Positions 41,877-53,966 of a stretch of 64,000 bases of DNA are shown in pieces. The notes beneath the pieces are model-generated. The model made no database searches and was not told where the DNA came from. It was given only the letters and a program-made list of their open reading frames with translations. A program made the translations under genes and the position numbers. The stretch comes from Sarcomyxa edulis (Eukaryota > Basidiomycota > Agaricomycetes > Agaricales > Mycenaceae). Position 1 is the first letter of the stretch. Each line of letters starts with the position of its first letter. The stretch covers positions 558,001-622,000 of the forward strand of contig QUOL01000003.1 of NCBI GenBank assembly GCA_009761415.1. The letters run 5' to 3'.

Positions 41877-42482
41877 GGGATAATTGATAGTCTGCTGGGA
41901 CCTGCTCAGATTTATACAATGGCGAGCCGCAGTCCGCAATGCCGCACAGTAGTATGAGATGGTTTGGATCAAAGGCTATAAGTGACCGTGAGTGTGACCA
42001 ATCTCCGTGCTTGACCGCGTGACTAGCCGTCAGTCGTGACTTCAGTCACTCCGATTTCATTTCTTTGGTAGAAACCAAGCAGTTACGAACCTACTAGTCA
42101 CGCGCACGGCTCAGATATCCTTGCTGGTGTCCAAATGTTTACGCTTTTACGAGGCAAACCGTAGAACCGAACAGCTCGCATCCGTCGACTCCTTGTACTT
42201 ACCTTCCATCAGGAGGTTTTTTTTTTTAGCTGCGCTGGGATTCTGGGACTACTCTATAGGCTTCTCCCCGTGGTTCTCGTCAGGTCTCGCGTGTACCGCA
42301 CTTGAGATGACTACCAGGAGCCAGGTCCAAATCCGGTTTCGGTTAGCCCCCGAAACATAATGCATAGACCGTCATGCATGATCCTGGGAATGAGCGCTAC
42401 AAATTCATATAAAAGCTCAGTCGCTCCCCGACTGACTGGACCTTCAGGTCGTTCTAGGATCTCTTTCTCCTATAAGCTGAAC
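41877..42482. promoter_or_regulatory. Divergent promoter region rich in GTGAC/GTCAC
   Basis: 606 bp between an F-box gene and the aldo/keto reductase. At 41982-42053 GTGAC or its complement occurs repeatedly. Similar clusters lie before the peroxidase gene (50905-50927) and before the BAR gene (55798-55816). A short T-run is at 42217-42227. Regulatory meaning is inference. Confidence 0.4.
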
Positions 42483-44051
42483 ATGTCTATCCCTCAACGT
42501 TTCCGTACGGCCAAAATTGCATTTGATTTGATTTACGCTGCTGACAAAGTGCTTTATACACAGTTGGTGGTACCGCAAAAAATACAAGTGTCGGTGCTAT
42601 AGGACATGGCCTTGTAAGTTCATGTCATTCGAAACCGTAACTTTGACTAATTTAAATTCTTCGTAGATGTTTCTGACGGTGAGTACGTCGAAGAACCAGA
42701 CTGTGTCTTGCTGAGCGACAGATCATCAGTCGAGATCGGAGCCTACTTCTGACGAGGAAGCATTCCAATCTATGAAGTACGATTTTGAGTATTGATGTTT
42801 GCCTTTGCCCTGAGCTTTTACTCTCACTCGTAGGGCGGCTGTCGATGCCGGGGCTAATTTCTGGAACACTGCGAGCTTCTATGGACACCCTGATGATCGC
42901 CTTGCCAATTTGTCAGTCTGATTTCTAAAGTCGTGCCACCATTTGTATCTCATTCGCGCGACAGAAAACTCCTGCGCAGATTTTTTGATCGCTATCCCGA
43001 ATACGCAGAGCCCGGAAAGATATTCCTTTCCGTCAAAGGTGGAATATCGATGTCACCCGGTAATCCTGTTACTCAGACCGAAGATGAGCTGAGAAAGGAT
43101 CTCGAGCAAAGTGAGTGTCAACAACTAGTACTCTAGAAATCACTGACGAATCTCTACTATTTAGTCATCAATGCCCTTGGTCCCAAGAAGAAAATCGATC
43201 TCTTCCAGCTTGCACGACAAATATCGCCTGTAGAAGAGACTACACCCATCTTGGTAAAGTTCATTCAAGAGGGTTTGTTCTCTCACATTGGGTTGTCGGA
43301 AGTTTCAGCAGACACTCTTAGACGAGCCCATGCTGTGAGCACCAATCTCTCATCTTCCAATATCGATCGTTGCTGATTTAAGTATGCAGATCTACCCGGT
43401 GACAGCCGTTGAAATCGAGTGTTCTTTGTGGGCACTCGAAGATGAATTGTACAAGGTCATCAAAGCGTGCGAAGAGTTGAATGTTGCCATCGCCGCTTAC
43501 AGTCCTTTGGGTCGAGGTCTAGCAATTGGGAGGAAACCTCCAAACGACTCGATGATAGAGCGTTCGTTCAAGCTCAGCTTCTATAATTAATTTTGATCCC
43601 TCTCTGACTAGACATCTTTAGACATGCCCAAATTCTCCGACGAGAATTTCCCAAACAATCTGAAGCTCACCCACGCACTGGATAAGATTGCTGCTAGACG
43701 TTCGATTCCCACCACGCAGCTAGCTTTGGCGTATGTGCTCCAATTGAGCGACAAGATGATTCCCATTCCAGGAAGTAGTAGCATCAAGAGGACCTTGGAA
43801 AGTGCGTATATAGCCGTTTGTTTCTCCTTCACTCAATATTCTGCTGAATGTTCTTCGCTTATATAGACATTGGAGCTGCAAACGTCAAACTATCGCCAGA
43901 AGAGTTGCAAGAAATCAATAAGGTTCAGGTCGAGTTCCCTACTATGGGTGCTCGTTATGGAGGGCCATTCGCTGTGCGCTTTATTTATTTTTTTCAACCT
44001 GACTTGAGGATACCAAAGACTCTATTGTTTAGCATCTGGTATGGGTATAGA
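42483..44051 (+). CDS. Aldo/keto reductase, pyridoxal reductase-like
   Basis: Many short exons are needed: MSIPQRF, then GGTAKNTSVGAIGHGLMFLT, DEEAFQSMKAAVDAGANFWN (holding the catalytic Asp), KLLRRFFDRYPEYAEPGKIF, IINALGPKKKIDLFQLAR, SHIGLSEVSADTLRRAHA, VEIECSLWALE, IAAYSPLGRGL, HMPKFSDENFPNN and IPIPGSSSIKRTLENIGAAN (phosphate clamp for NADPH). All junctions use GT-AG and keep the frame. The short end FAHLVWV is a best guess, with the stop at 44049-44051. The family reduces carbonyls such as pyridoxal with NADPH in a TIM barrel. The gene lies between two related F-box genes, so the three may have duplicated or moved together. Confidence 0.83.
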
Positions 44052-44140
44052 GATGAAGAACCGGACCACACATGTTCAACAGCGTCCTCAGCACTTCTGT
44101 ACACTTGTTTTCGTATGATACGTATGTTGAAAAGTCAGTC

Positions 44141-45467
44141 TCATGCACAGATAACCCAAATGACCAGAAGACCTCGTCTCTTCAACCTCGGCAATCGAGC
44201 CTCTAGTGCCTTTACAATACTTTTCGACGAGGAACTATAATGACCAACATCCTTTAGCGATATAGTGACATGGATGTTCACATCCGCAAGAGATGGAAAG
44301 TTCTCATCCATCAATATACCGTCGACTTCCTTCCAATCAGCACCACTCATGAGACGAGCCGAATATTCATCTGTAACGACGTCGATGGTGATTGATTTTA
44401 GATGGACAAAGCTTCGAGATGGACGCAAGAAGGAATGTAACCATAAACGGGCTGGTGTGTCGGTATCAAGTTTTCTGTATCGTATTTTGAGGGTTTCTAT
44501 ATTGGGAGTACAGTCCATTCGCATGAATGCGTTGTCCTCTGGCTGTGGCCACATCCTAAATCCACTATAATGGGCACCTCGTTTGGCTATAGACGTATGG
44601 GCAGGTGTTAGCAAATACAAACAGCATACATAGGACACACTCACCGAATTCGAGATGTTTAACAGAACCACCCACTTTCTCCAGAAATGTGTTGACACAC
44701 TGAGTAGGATGCCATTCTACCACATGAAGAGTGTGTAGACTGGAGATAACGTCGATGCCGGATGACGGGTGAAGAAGCCACTCGATTATTCGGTCCGTCG
44801 TCTCTGTGTTCGCCTCCACATAAAGTTCCTCTAGTCGTACCCTTCCGATAGGGCTAGGACCGTCACCGAGAGAAATAGGGAGGTCTTCATCTTTCAGGTC
44901 AAGATTTTTTATTTCGAGGCGTTTCAAGTTGAGACACCAATCGCCGACATGCAGGGCCTGAGCCATTGCTGTCATGCTTGCGAAGTGATCCTCGATCAAG
45001 GAGAGGGTTACAAGGCAGGGTAATCTCAGAATGCTCTGGATTGCGTGCTGCAGGCCAGCTGGATGATATTCCCATCCTCCGATATTGCAAAGACTGATGC
45101 TTTCGACGCGCGTCAGCATTTCCAACAAACGATGCAGCGTCTGATTTTCGATCCACCCTATCGGCGAGATCCCTAGTGTGTGGTAATTTCTGATAGTGAG
45201 CTGCCTGATGTTCTGGGCGATATGAGGAGAGCGCATCAATACTGAATATAGGCGCTTGCAGCAAAGAGGCGCCCTTGCTTCAACTGCATCAACACTCCCC
45301 AATGGAGGGATGACAACACGATTGAAGAGGTGAACGCGGGTCGAAGAGGCGAAAGAGTGGGATACGAGAGAGCATGCTTTCAGTGTTTCGGGATCGTCGT
45401 GTAGGAAATCAACGATATAGTCGATGAGCTCTTGCGGAGAGATACTATCCGCGATTCCCATATTCAT
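44141..45467 (-). CDS. F-box/LRR-like protein, copy 2 of a local pair
   Basis: Exons on the - strand are 44645-45467 and 44141-44586 (1269 nt, 422 aa). It begins with SISPQELIDYIVDFLHDDPE and LKACSLVSHSFASSTRVHLF, and shares PIGW, LRLP and TTDRIIEWLLHPSS with the gene at 40555-41876, as well as the intron position. The C-terminal exon has HLKSITIDVVTDE and MSGADWKEVDGIL, parallel to the other copy. The two are diverged paralogues in the same orientation about 2.3 kb apart. Substrate unknown. Confidence 0.83.
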
Positions 45468-48221
45468 TCAGCCTGCTGGAACTATGCACTGAAAAGCGTA
45501 TATGTCAGAGGACCATCCAACCTTGTTCAAGACGGAATTTTGTATGTTGCCTCACCTGATGTTCACGTTGTGGGAAGAAAATGAAATGTGCCTAATTAAA
45601 GTTTCGTTTGATTTATTGTTTGTTTCGGGGGGTTTATACCGACTGCAGACATGACAGTAGCAGTAGCAGTAGAAGTCTTAACCGTATTGAATCAAGTCTC
45701 AGAAGACATGAAGACAAAGGAGATATATTGAGTACACGTAGAACGAAGAGGTATATGTATTAAGACCCTTTGATACCTCATGAGCGGACAACATGTATCT
45801 CGCTCACAAACACGAGTGGCATCAGAAATGACAAGTAAACGAAAACGAGCAATACCAATACACACACGGAAGACAGTCGGTCCTCATTGGTACCGCGCCG
45901 TAAACGACATCATTACACATCTGGGAAGATTATCGTCAGCTTGGCTACACAACGAAAACACAACAGGGACGAAGAAGAAAGAATCAGCTGGCTGTTCTTA
46001 GTATTTTGTATTATAAAGTCTCTTCATCGTCAAAGACTGAGGAGATTTGGTGATATTTTTTCGCATCATGTAGAAAGAATTGGGTTGAAGGGAAGGAATT
46101 GACAAACAAGAAGCTTACCTGCTACATCAAGAAAATAACCCTTGATGGCTATCCACGAGCATTCTCCGGAGCAGTAGCGGTAGCGGTTACTGTCATATTT
46201 TTTACACGTCAGTAAGACTGAACGAAGATAGAACTCATGAGAAAACATAGAAATCAGAGGTGCAACGATTTGGCTGTGTGCTCTACCAATCGTCAAAGCT
46301 TGAAAGCTACGACTGGGGCGGCAAGAACTCATCATTTTGAAAGAACAGTAAGAGAAACTCACGACGAAATGTCACCATTCGGAGGACAAAAATGAAACAG
46401 GTTAGAGGAGGAGAAGATGAAAAATCAAAGTTTAGACAGTCCGCGGAGTTTTGAATCGTCCATGTTTCTCCGCTCACCTCACCGTGACTTTCACCCACTC
46501 TCTTGCGACACACTTCTCTTGCTCAACAGACGTCAAAATTCAATTTCAGCTGTCGCTATAGCGTGTCTCAAAAGACGGCGTACGGCGCGAATACTACTAC
46601 ACGGTCCGGTGAAATGATGCTCCCAATAATCTATCAAGCAGCAAAGAACGAGTGGACCTCAGGCTCGCCGTGCACTGCGGGACCTTTTCGTGTTCTACAC
46701 CACCGGACACTACGAGTCCGGGATGTTGTGTCCATCAAATAACCCACCTGCGCAGAACTTGTCCCCATACCCTAGGATCCGGCCGCTTCTTCTCACTTTG
46801 GCACCACTGCAGCAAACGCAAAGTGATCAAGACGAAACACGAACTGTGGAGGTCTAGACTGTACCAAAGTGTTGCCATACCCATATATGTGACATGCGTA
46901 CCAACGTTATAACGGGGCAAGGAATTCGAAGGGATAATATCGTTAATGATCCCGTCGAACTCGAATTCTCCATGCTTCTGTCGAAGCACATTTTTCTTCG
47001 TTCTTCGCCGCGGTTTTTTGCCCTGAAAAAGAAATTCAAGCGTATAGGACGGCCCTTCTGCCCGAGGTACGAAGTATAATGCTGTTTTCTGAACACTCCA
47101 CAAACTCATTCTCGGCACAGGGATGAAGTCTCGCTAAGTTTTGGGCTCCCTCTCGTTCATCGCGCTCAAGGATGCATCTTCACTTCAAGCGAAGTGGTTG
47201 TATATGAAAGACTACATGGCTGGCCGATGGATCGTGTATCGATAGGTGGGCGTCGTCGATCATGATCAACTACGAGGGGACTTCCCCCGATATCGATGTC
47301 CTTGCTTCGAATTTTCAGTGGACCTTACGGAGTTCATACCCCCGATTGCCCCTGGCTAGGCCTTCCGCGTGACTACCGCGGACTTCTTGCCCTGGCAGCA
47401 GAGCGTCTTCACGAAGTACATATGTACCCCCTCGTCATGGCGGCTAATCCCCGCTCACTCCCCGAGGGTGTTTCAACATCGCCAGAATGAGCTTCAGGTG
47501 TTTTTATCCCGCCGCTTTGGAGTGGTCGGGACTCCAGCCTCCGCGCGAAGCATTGATATCGGTCCGCTCCATCGTTCTTGTGCTTCAAGCCACCTGGAAA
47601 GCCTTTGGGTGCCGCTCTGCCGTCTGTTTTAGCACAGGTCATGATATCCCCGACTGTTGAAATCGGTGGCACGTCCGGTATCGTGACTTTTTTGTGCGAA
47701 AAATTTGCGCGTAAGGGCAATATATGTATGGGTGTCCTGGTTGGCACAGACGTGTTCGTTGCCGTGAGCCGTCAGTCGCTGTATTCCCCGCTACGGAATT
47801 GACTTACAGTCAAGGCACTATCTTGACATCCGAATGGCCTCGGTATGTCCACTTTGCTTCGGGGTCACTCCTGTCAAGTTGCAGCCCTGATATTCTCTTC
47901 ACCTGCGTCAGCCTAGACACGATTGTAGACATGTATCGTGCCGACGATGAGTGTGTTGGCAGGAGGGTTGACTTGTCTGGACGTGGAAGCATTGGATCTA
48001 CGCTTGATTGAAGTAACACTAGTACCTATTCTAGCTGCAGGTGATCCTATTTCCGGTGGGCCAAAATTTAATTTTCACAACCTTTTCATTCTCCTTCTCT
48101 TCGTACGTATCCAAATCCACTTCTTTCTCAAAAAAATCGTTTTTTGAATTGACTTATTACCCGATGAAAGTCGACTTGAAATCCTCGTGTTAAGCTTCCC
48201 CTCCGTTTGCGATCCACCACT
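45468..48221. other. 2.75-kb region without a recognised gene
   Basis: No frame here resembles a known family and no splice chain of convincing exons could be built. A short (AGTAGC)n tract is at about 45656-45672. A - strand frame near 46100-46360 has several Cys/Tyr residues (RYRYCSGECSW) but no family fit. No tRNA, rRNA or terminal repeats were found. It may hold a decayed element. Confidence 0.4.
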
Positions 48222-50569
48222 ATGTCTCCCGTCCTCAACACCAACAACAACAGCATGCTCGCCTCCTCGTCGACATCGTCTCTTTCAGTCCTCCAAGCGA
48301 TATCTCCTTCTCTTTTCTTTTTCGTTTCCATTGCATCCGTATTCGTTCTCTACTTTGCCATTTCGCGGTCACATTCGAGGTTGTGCTCGAGGCTTCAGCA
48401 CGATCAAGTCCTTATAGATATTCCTAGTACGGCTTGGTCGAATCAACGGAAACAGAGTCGTCGTTCGCATATTCTGTCGTCGTATCTCCCCATTGCATCG
48501 CTCGGTCTCCTCGCCATCTTCATTGGATCTCTTGGACTTGCCCGTGGCGCGTCCAAGGCTTTTGCATTGGCTGCAGTCCAGGCGATTGTCGCCACGCTTC
48601 TTCATTTTCATTGTACGTGATGCAAAAGTCATTTTACGCGCGCATATATGCTCATTTTTCTACAGTGGGAGCTTCAGTCATTTACCTCATATCCGCATCA
48701 GTTCCCTGTACCACTATTACTCCATTCAAACTCTGGTTATATAGCATTGTCCTCGCAACCGTTCTCACAAGTGGTCAGTACTTTTATTATACACTTCTAT
48801 GACCAAAACTCACGCGTCTGGAATTCTGAATCGATAGCAACCTTGATATCTCTCCTTGGACCATTCTTCTCCGCAATTCCTGCCATCCTCGCTCCTCTCA
48901 CTATCCTATTCTTCACACTCCTCACTCTCCCAGTGTTGACGTACACACTTCTCACATCGTCACCTCTTCCAACCGTCCTTTCCCTGCCAATTCGCACCTC
49001 ATGTACGCCATCTACCTCCACATTCCCTCCTTCGCCAACATCGTCAAAAGGACGCGATAAAGGGAAGATGGTTCACTCTCCGGCTCCCCTCATTGCCGAT
49101 ATCCATTTGCCCACCCATCGTAGGAACTCAACGGCTTTCGATAGTCACTCCAATCAATACCAAGATCGCCTCACAAAACGGAATCTCTGCATTTTCCTGT
49201 TCTGCTCTCAACTATGCGCTCTCCTCTCTTTCGCTTTCGGGATTTGCATTTTCGTCGTTGCACCTGGACAGGTGCATTCCAATGCGAACACGGTGTTGAT
49301 TCCCCTCCTTGCGCATACAGACAGCCCAAATACGTCCGAAGCCTTAGTTTTCAGCATTGTTCAATCAGGATTCATGATGCTTTCCGCAATCTGCCTGATG
49401 TGTGCTTTCGTTCGTAAGTCAATCTTTCCGTGTTGTACACTACGACGTCAGAACTGATTCCGTCCCGTGTAGTCCACTCGTTCTCGTCTACATCTCGGAA
49501 GTCTGGCTCATCTCTGGATACTCCCTTCACTCCCTCGCCTGTCCGAAAATCTCATGCATTCAAATTCATGTCTAAATCACCATCGTCGGATCCTAGAAGA
49601 ATCCTGTCCCCACCACCATCGTGTGCCACATTCCTAGGCTGTACTCCCGTTCCTATCCGCACATCCTCATTCCCTCCTCGGCGACCCCTCCGCAATGATC
49701 TCAATCTGTCTTCTACAACCACTTCCTCCCAGATGGCCGAGGATTTCCTCAACCTTCGGGATCCTTTCGCTTCAACAAACTTTGGCGTGACCGTTGGCGT
49801 TGCCCCCTCAGATGTCAACACTGTATTCGGGACCGGCCGGCTCCGCCGAGCGAGTAGCGCGAATGTATCTTCAATCCCACCAGTCCCTTCTCTACCGTCG
49901 ACTTCTGGTGCTGCCATCTCCCGACCCAGACTAGCGAGATGTTCAGATTCGCAACCCCATTCTCGGTGGTCAGCTGATACCAGCTTGAGTCAGGGCATGA
50001 ATGTTGGGGTCCGAGTCAATGCCACAGACTCGAAGCTGCTCACTATCCCGAAAGGCAAGCTACCCAAATCATCGATGAAACGGAAATCGGGCAAAAAACC
50101 GTCATGTTGTTCCAAGAAGGAAAATCCTGCGCCGAGTCATATTCCTACTTCCCCTTCGATCGCCGTGCCTCTTCCATTCCGCGGTAGCCCATATACGAAC
50201 AGAATCAAAAAGGCCCACCATCACCATTCATTCCCTCCTGCCAGCACCGCGACTTGTACTCTTCCTACATCATCTTCTTCTGCCAACGGGCATTCCAATA
50301 CGGATATGGATCCAGATCTGGCTTTTGATCCGGAGGAAGCGTTGTTGGGTCAGTTGTTGTTGAGGAATCTGGATTCTGCTAGTGGGCAGACGACGCCGAG
50401 TACGCCTATCGTGAGGCGGAGACATGGGTCGATCAAGCGCATACGGAAGCAGTTGGGACTAGGAGAGTCTCCTAGTACGCCGAAAAGTACGCAGGATCTG
50501 ACTCAGACTCCAAGCGTGCCTGTGCCAGTCATAACTGTCTCGCCAGCGTCCGAGCAGGGTCCGGATTGA
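48222..50569 (+). CDS. Multi-pass membrane protein of unknown function
   Basis: Exons 48222-48612, 48666-48773, 48838-49413 and 49473-50569 sum to 2172 nt (723 aa). About seven hydrophobic spans can be seen: residues 29-47, 86-106, 111-130, one or two around SVIYLISASV and LWLYSIVLATVL, a long stretch around GPFFSAIPAILAPLTILFF, one around CIFLFCSQLCALLSFAFG, and one around QSGFMMLSAICLMCAF. The last 360 residues are polar, Ser/Pro-rich and basic in places (MKRKSGKKP, RRRHGSIKRIRKQLG), likely a cytosolic tail with phosphorylation sites. The topology recalls a receptor or channel, but no signature motif was found. Confidence 0.7.
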
Positions 50570-51208
50570 AGGAATTGGTCGGATGGTTTTCTCTTTACTT
50601 CGCTTCGCTTCGTCTCGTTTTTGACTCTTTCTCTGTACTGTCGATTCTCGGCCGCCTCATTGTATTTCTGTTAAGGTCTCTTCGAATTTCTTTGTTTTTC
50701 TTTACCTACTGTTGTTTATCGATTGACACTTGTAGATGTACCCAATCAAAATGGTTTCACTGTACGCTGTATCGATGGCTCGATTAATTTCAGCAACTCG
50801 ACTTTTCTCTGACTCTGCAGTGGCTAGATCGTAATTGCTCGACGCGTACATGCCGATCGATGCCGGTGGTCTTCAGATCAAACATGCAACACCGCGTAAT
50901 TTTAGTCACTGTGACTCTCCGTGACTCGTCTGAATCATTCGTTGATCATTCGGCATCGTCGAGCTTGCGAGGTTTTGACGCCTGGGACCCGACCCAGGCC
51001 ACGCAGATCAATCCTTCCCATTTACTGTGGGTATAGATCAAGTCAAGTATGTATGTAACTGTGGGAAGGACGCGTCCCCACACGGTGTCTGCACACCGAC
51101 GAGTACGCTGAATACCGTCAACCAGCGCTATAAATACAGCGTACGGGCGATGTCCTTGGCCAAGCTCACCCCCTTCAAGTTTGGATTCCCAAAGACTCGA
51201 GAACTGCG
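50570..51208 (+). promoter_or_regulatory. Promoter region of the peroxidase gene
   Basis: 639 bp. TATAAATA at 51129-51136 lies 73 bp before the ATG and is a good TATA box. A GTCACTGTGAC...GTGACT cluster at 50905-50926 matches similar GTGAC clusters elsewhere in this window. The first part holds the 3' UTR of the membrane protein gene. Confidence 0.55.
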
Positions 51209-53200
51209 ATGCGAAACTACCTTCTTGTGTTGATACCTCTCTTGGTCGCGGTCGTTGTCAGCGGTACATATCACTGGCCCAGTCCTCAATTCGACCAGCT
51301 TGAGCAGTTTTTCTACGAGACAATTCAAGAGGCCGGTTCTGCCGCAATAACTCCCTCTCTCAGGAATTGCCAGCCAGATCCTGTCAACAATAACAGTGTT
51401 CCGGCTACGTGGATTCGTTTCGTGAGTCGTCGGTTTGAATTTACGCCACTTGATTCTAAATTTCAAGTCTATAGGCGTACCATGATATGAGTACCCATGA
51501 TGTAGACACCGGGCTGGGTGGGCTCGATGCTTCTATCTTCTTTGAGCTCGATAGAGACGAGGTACGCACCATATATATATAACCGAGCCTTATCCTCAGT
51601 CTTGGTTATCCAGAATGTCGGCGCTGGGATGTTCACTACATCAATTGAACTGAGCGGTTTTTCCAATAAGTATATATCCAGTAAGTTCCAGTGTTTCTGC
51701 TAAAACGCATCCAGCTAACCCGAATTCTTCTCTCATTAGAGGCAGATATAGTCGCAATGGGCGTCGTATTTGCCATGGTCAGTTGTGATGGTCCTCTCAT
51801 TCCTTTTCGCGGTGGACGAATCGACGCAAACGAAGCCGGACCGTTTGGTGTTCCCCAACCTCAAGATAGTCTTGCATCTCATACCGAATCTTTCCGCCGT
51901 CAGGGTTTCACACCTTCGGAAATGATCGGTTTGGTAGCTTGCGGCCATACTGTCGGTGGTGTCAGAAATCCAGACTTCCCGACCCTTGTTCCTCCTAGTA
52001 CTACCGGGGAAGATAACATCGTCCTTTTCGATACGACGCCTGCATACGACAATGCCATGTGAGTTCGCGTTTTGACTCTGGAAGACCCAGTGCTGAAGAT
52101 CCCGTTTCGCCCAGAGTTACACAATATTTGGATGGGACTACACAAGACCGTCTGGTGATTGACCCCAACACTACTCTGACCTCTGATCTACGGATTTTCA
52201 GTAGCGACCAGAACGTTACTATGAAAAAGTTTGTCATCCGAATAGCTGTGTCTAGTGTTAGTGTCTTACCGGCATGTTGCAGGTTATCAGACCCAGAAGT
52301 TTACCAGACGACCTGCGCCGATCTGATGGAAAGGATGATCAACACCGTTCCTCAAAATGTCACCCTCACGGAAGAAATTATACCCATACCAGCCAAAGTG
52401 GGTGCGGTACAACTACATGTAGGTACAGATTCCCTAGTCCTCAATGCGACGTTTCGTGTAAGTCCATCTACTTTCTCGTATACGATGCGAGAACTTACAT
52501 GGCGCAGCTCCTTACTCCCCCTTCGAATCCGAATGCAGCAATCAAGATGTTTTGGACAGAAACATTGGGCGATGCCTGCGCCCAGAAAGATAACTGCTCG
52601 GTGTTCCCGCAAAATACCACTGATGTCACTTCCATCATTACCAAACGACTCGGATTCAGCCCCGTGTTGAAGTACGAGTTCTCTGCACCGATCCATGCTG
52701 GGACATCGGTTTCCAAGTTTTGGTTTGAGGTCGATAATCTTGATGGTACTGATGCCACCGTCTACGACAATGGTGGCGGAGGATATGAGATTGCTCAAGA
52801 CCGTATCTTATTTGATCCTGGGAGAAGTTTCCATACTTTTTCTTCAACCTTCTCAGGAATCACGTTGGTCGTTGCTGTATGTGCTTTATCTAACTCGATT
52901 GTTCATCGTCGTGACACTTTACTAACGTGTTCGTCGAGGTAGGCCCGGAATGATACACTTCCATCCAGAGTATACATCAACACGTATGAACTGACCGCAA
53001 GCCCATCAATCTTCCGCACTATCGACTTTGCGCCCGACAATACCTATCCTCCCTCTGCTGGGTACAATTTCTACTCGGCATCGTTCGATGACAATGATCA
53101 GCCGTTCTCCTTCGATCTCTTTGCCGTAGTGGATGGCACTACGTACTCCGAAGATTTTAGGCAGTCGGTCTTTGTCCAAACATTTGATTTCGATTTTTGA
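51209..53200 (+). CDS. Secreted heme peroxidase with long C-terminal extension
   Basis: Eight exons: 51209-51421, 51475-51561, 51614-51680, 51740-52058, 52115-52228, 52283-52457, 52508-52876 and 52943-53200, together 1602 nt (533 aa). A signal peptide is clear (MRNYLLVLIPLLVAVVVSG). The distal heme pocket is WIRFAYHD (Arg and His), followed by GGLDASIFFE. The next conserved block is KADIVAMGVVFAM, and the proximal His lies in GLVACGHTVGGVR. This fits the plant/fungal/bacterial peroxidase superfamily. Classical class II enzymes are about 350 aa; the extra 250 residues after FPTLVPP have no recognised domain and look beta-rich with N-glycosylation sites (e.g. NVTL, NATF). No Mn-binding site or surface Trp could be assigned, so lignin oxidation is not claimed. 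Confidence 0.85.
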
Positions 53201-53966
53201 CTACTTAGTCTCGATATTGGCTTTCTTGTTCGATTTTTGGGAGCAGTGATTGTTGAATGTTTTATCTCTGCCGGTGGTTCACTTCATATTTCCAGGATGC
53301 TTCTCGAGCTCGTTGGAGCCTTGAGAAGATAGCCGTATAATTCGACTTAGATTCTCATCATGTAGTACACCCAATACGTCCACCAAATACCGACTCGTTC
53401 CTTTCCAGGGTACTTACTGAGGCCAATCCATTCCTGGGTATCAGACGCGTCTTGAATAAACTTTGATATCGGTTCGTTGACGCGTCAGGATCACAATGCA
53501 CATGAAACCAATTTCTCAGGATTTCAACGTTCACTGTCAAACGATAGATTTACTACAAGCGTCCTACGATCTTCAAATATTGAGTTTCCTTCGAGATTTC
53601 ATACTCGCAAACCTATTTGACGGTTCGAGTGTCGTAGACGGAGTACATATAAGGTGCGTTGGCGGGGTATACCCTATCTGGTGGAGGCGTCGTCTGTTAC
53701 AGTCATGAGACCACTGTTTTCAGTGCAGAGGGCCCTTGTGAAAGGCTTGAGTTGTGGGCTGCATTTCAAATCACCGCAACGGCCACTAGCTTCGCAATAT
53801 AGCAGACTGCGACAGAAGGGAGACAAGCATCGTCATTGTGAGTCGATCGATTGGCGTCCTTTTTCGATACATGTAACCAAGATTTCCATGATATATGTTT
53901 AACGACGTCCGCATTGTGTTCGTTGTGAGGTCCGAGATATACGAATTGGACCATCTCCAACGCCCG

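Noticed and set aside
47250..47800. Short + strand frames in the 45.5-48.2 kb gap as a gene
   Set aside because: No consistent splice chain, no conserved motif and no signal peptide; left as unassigned.
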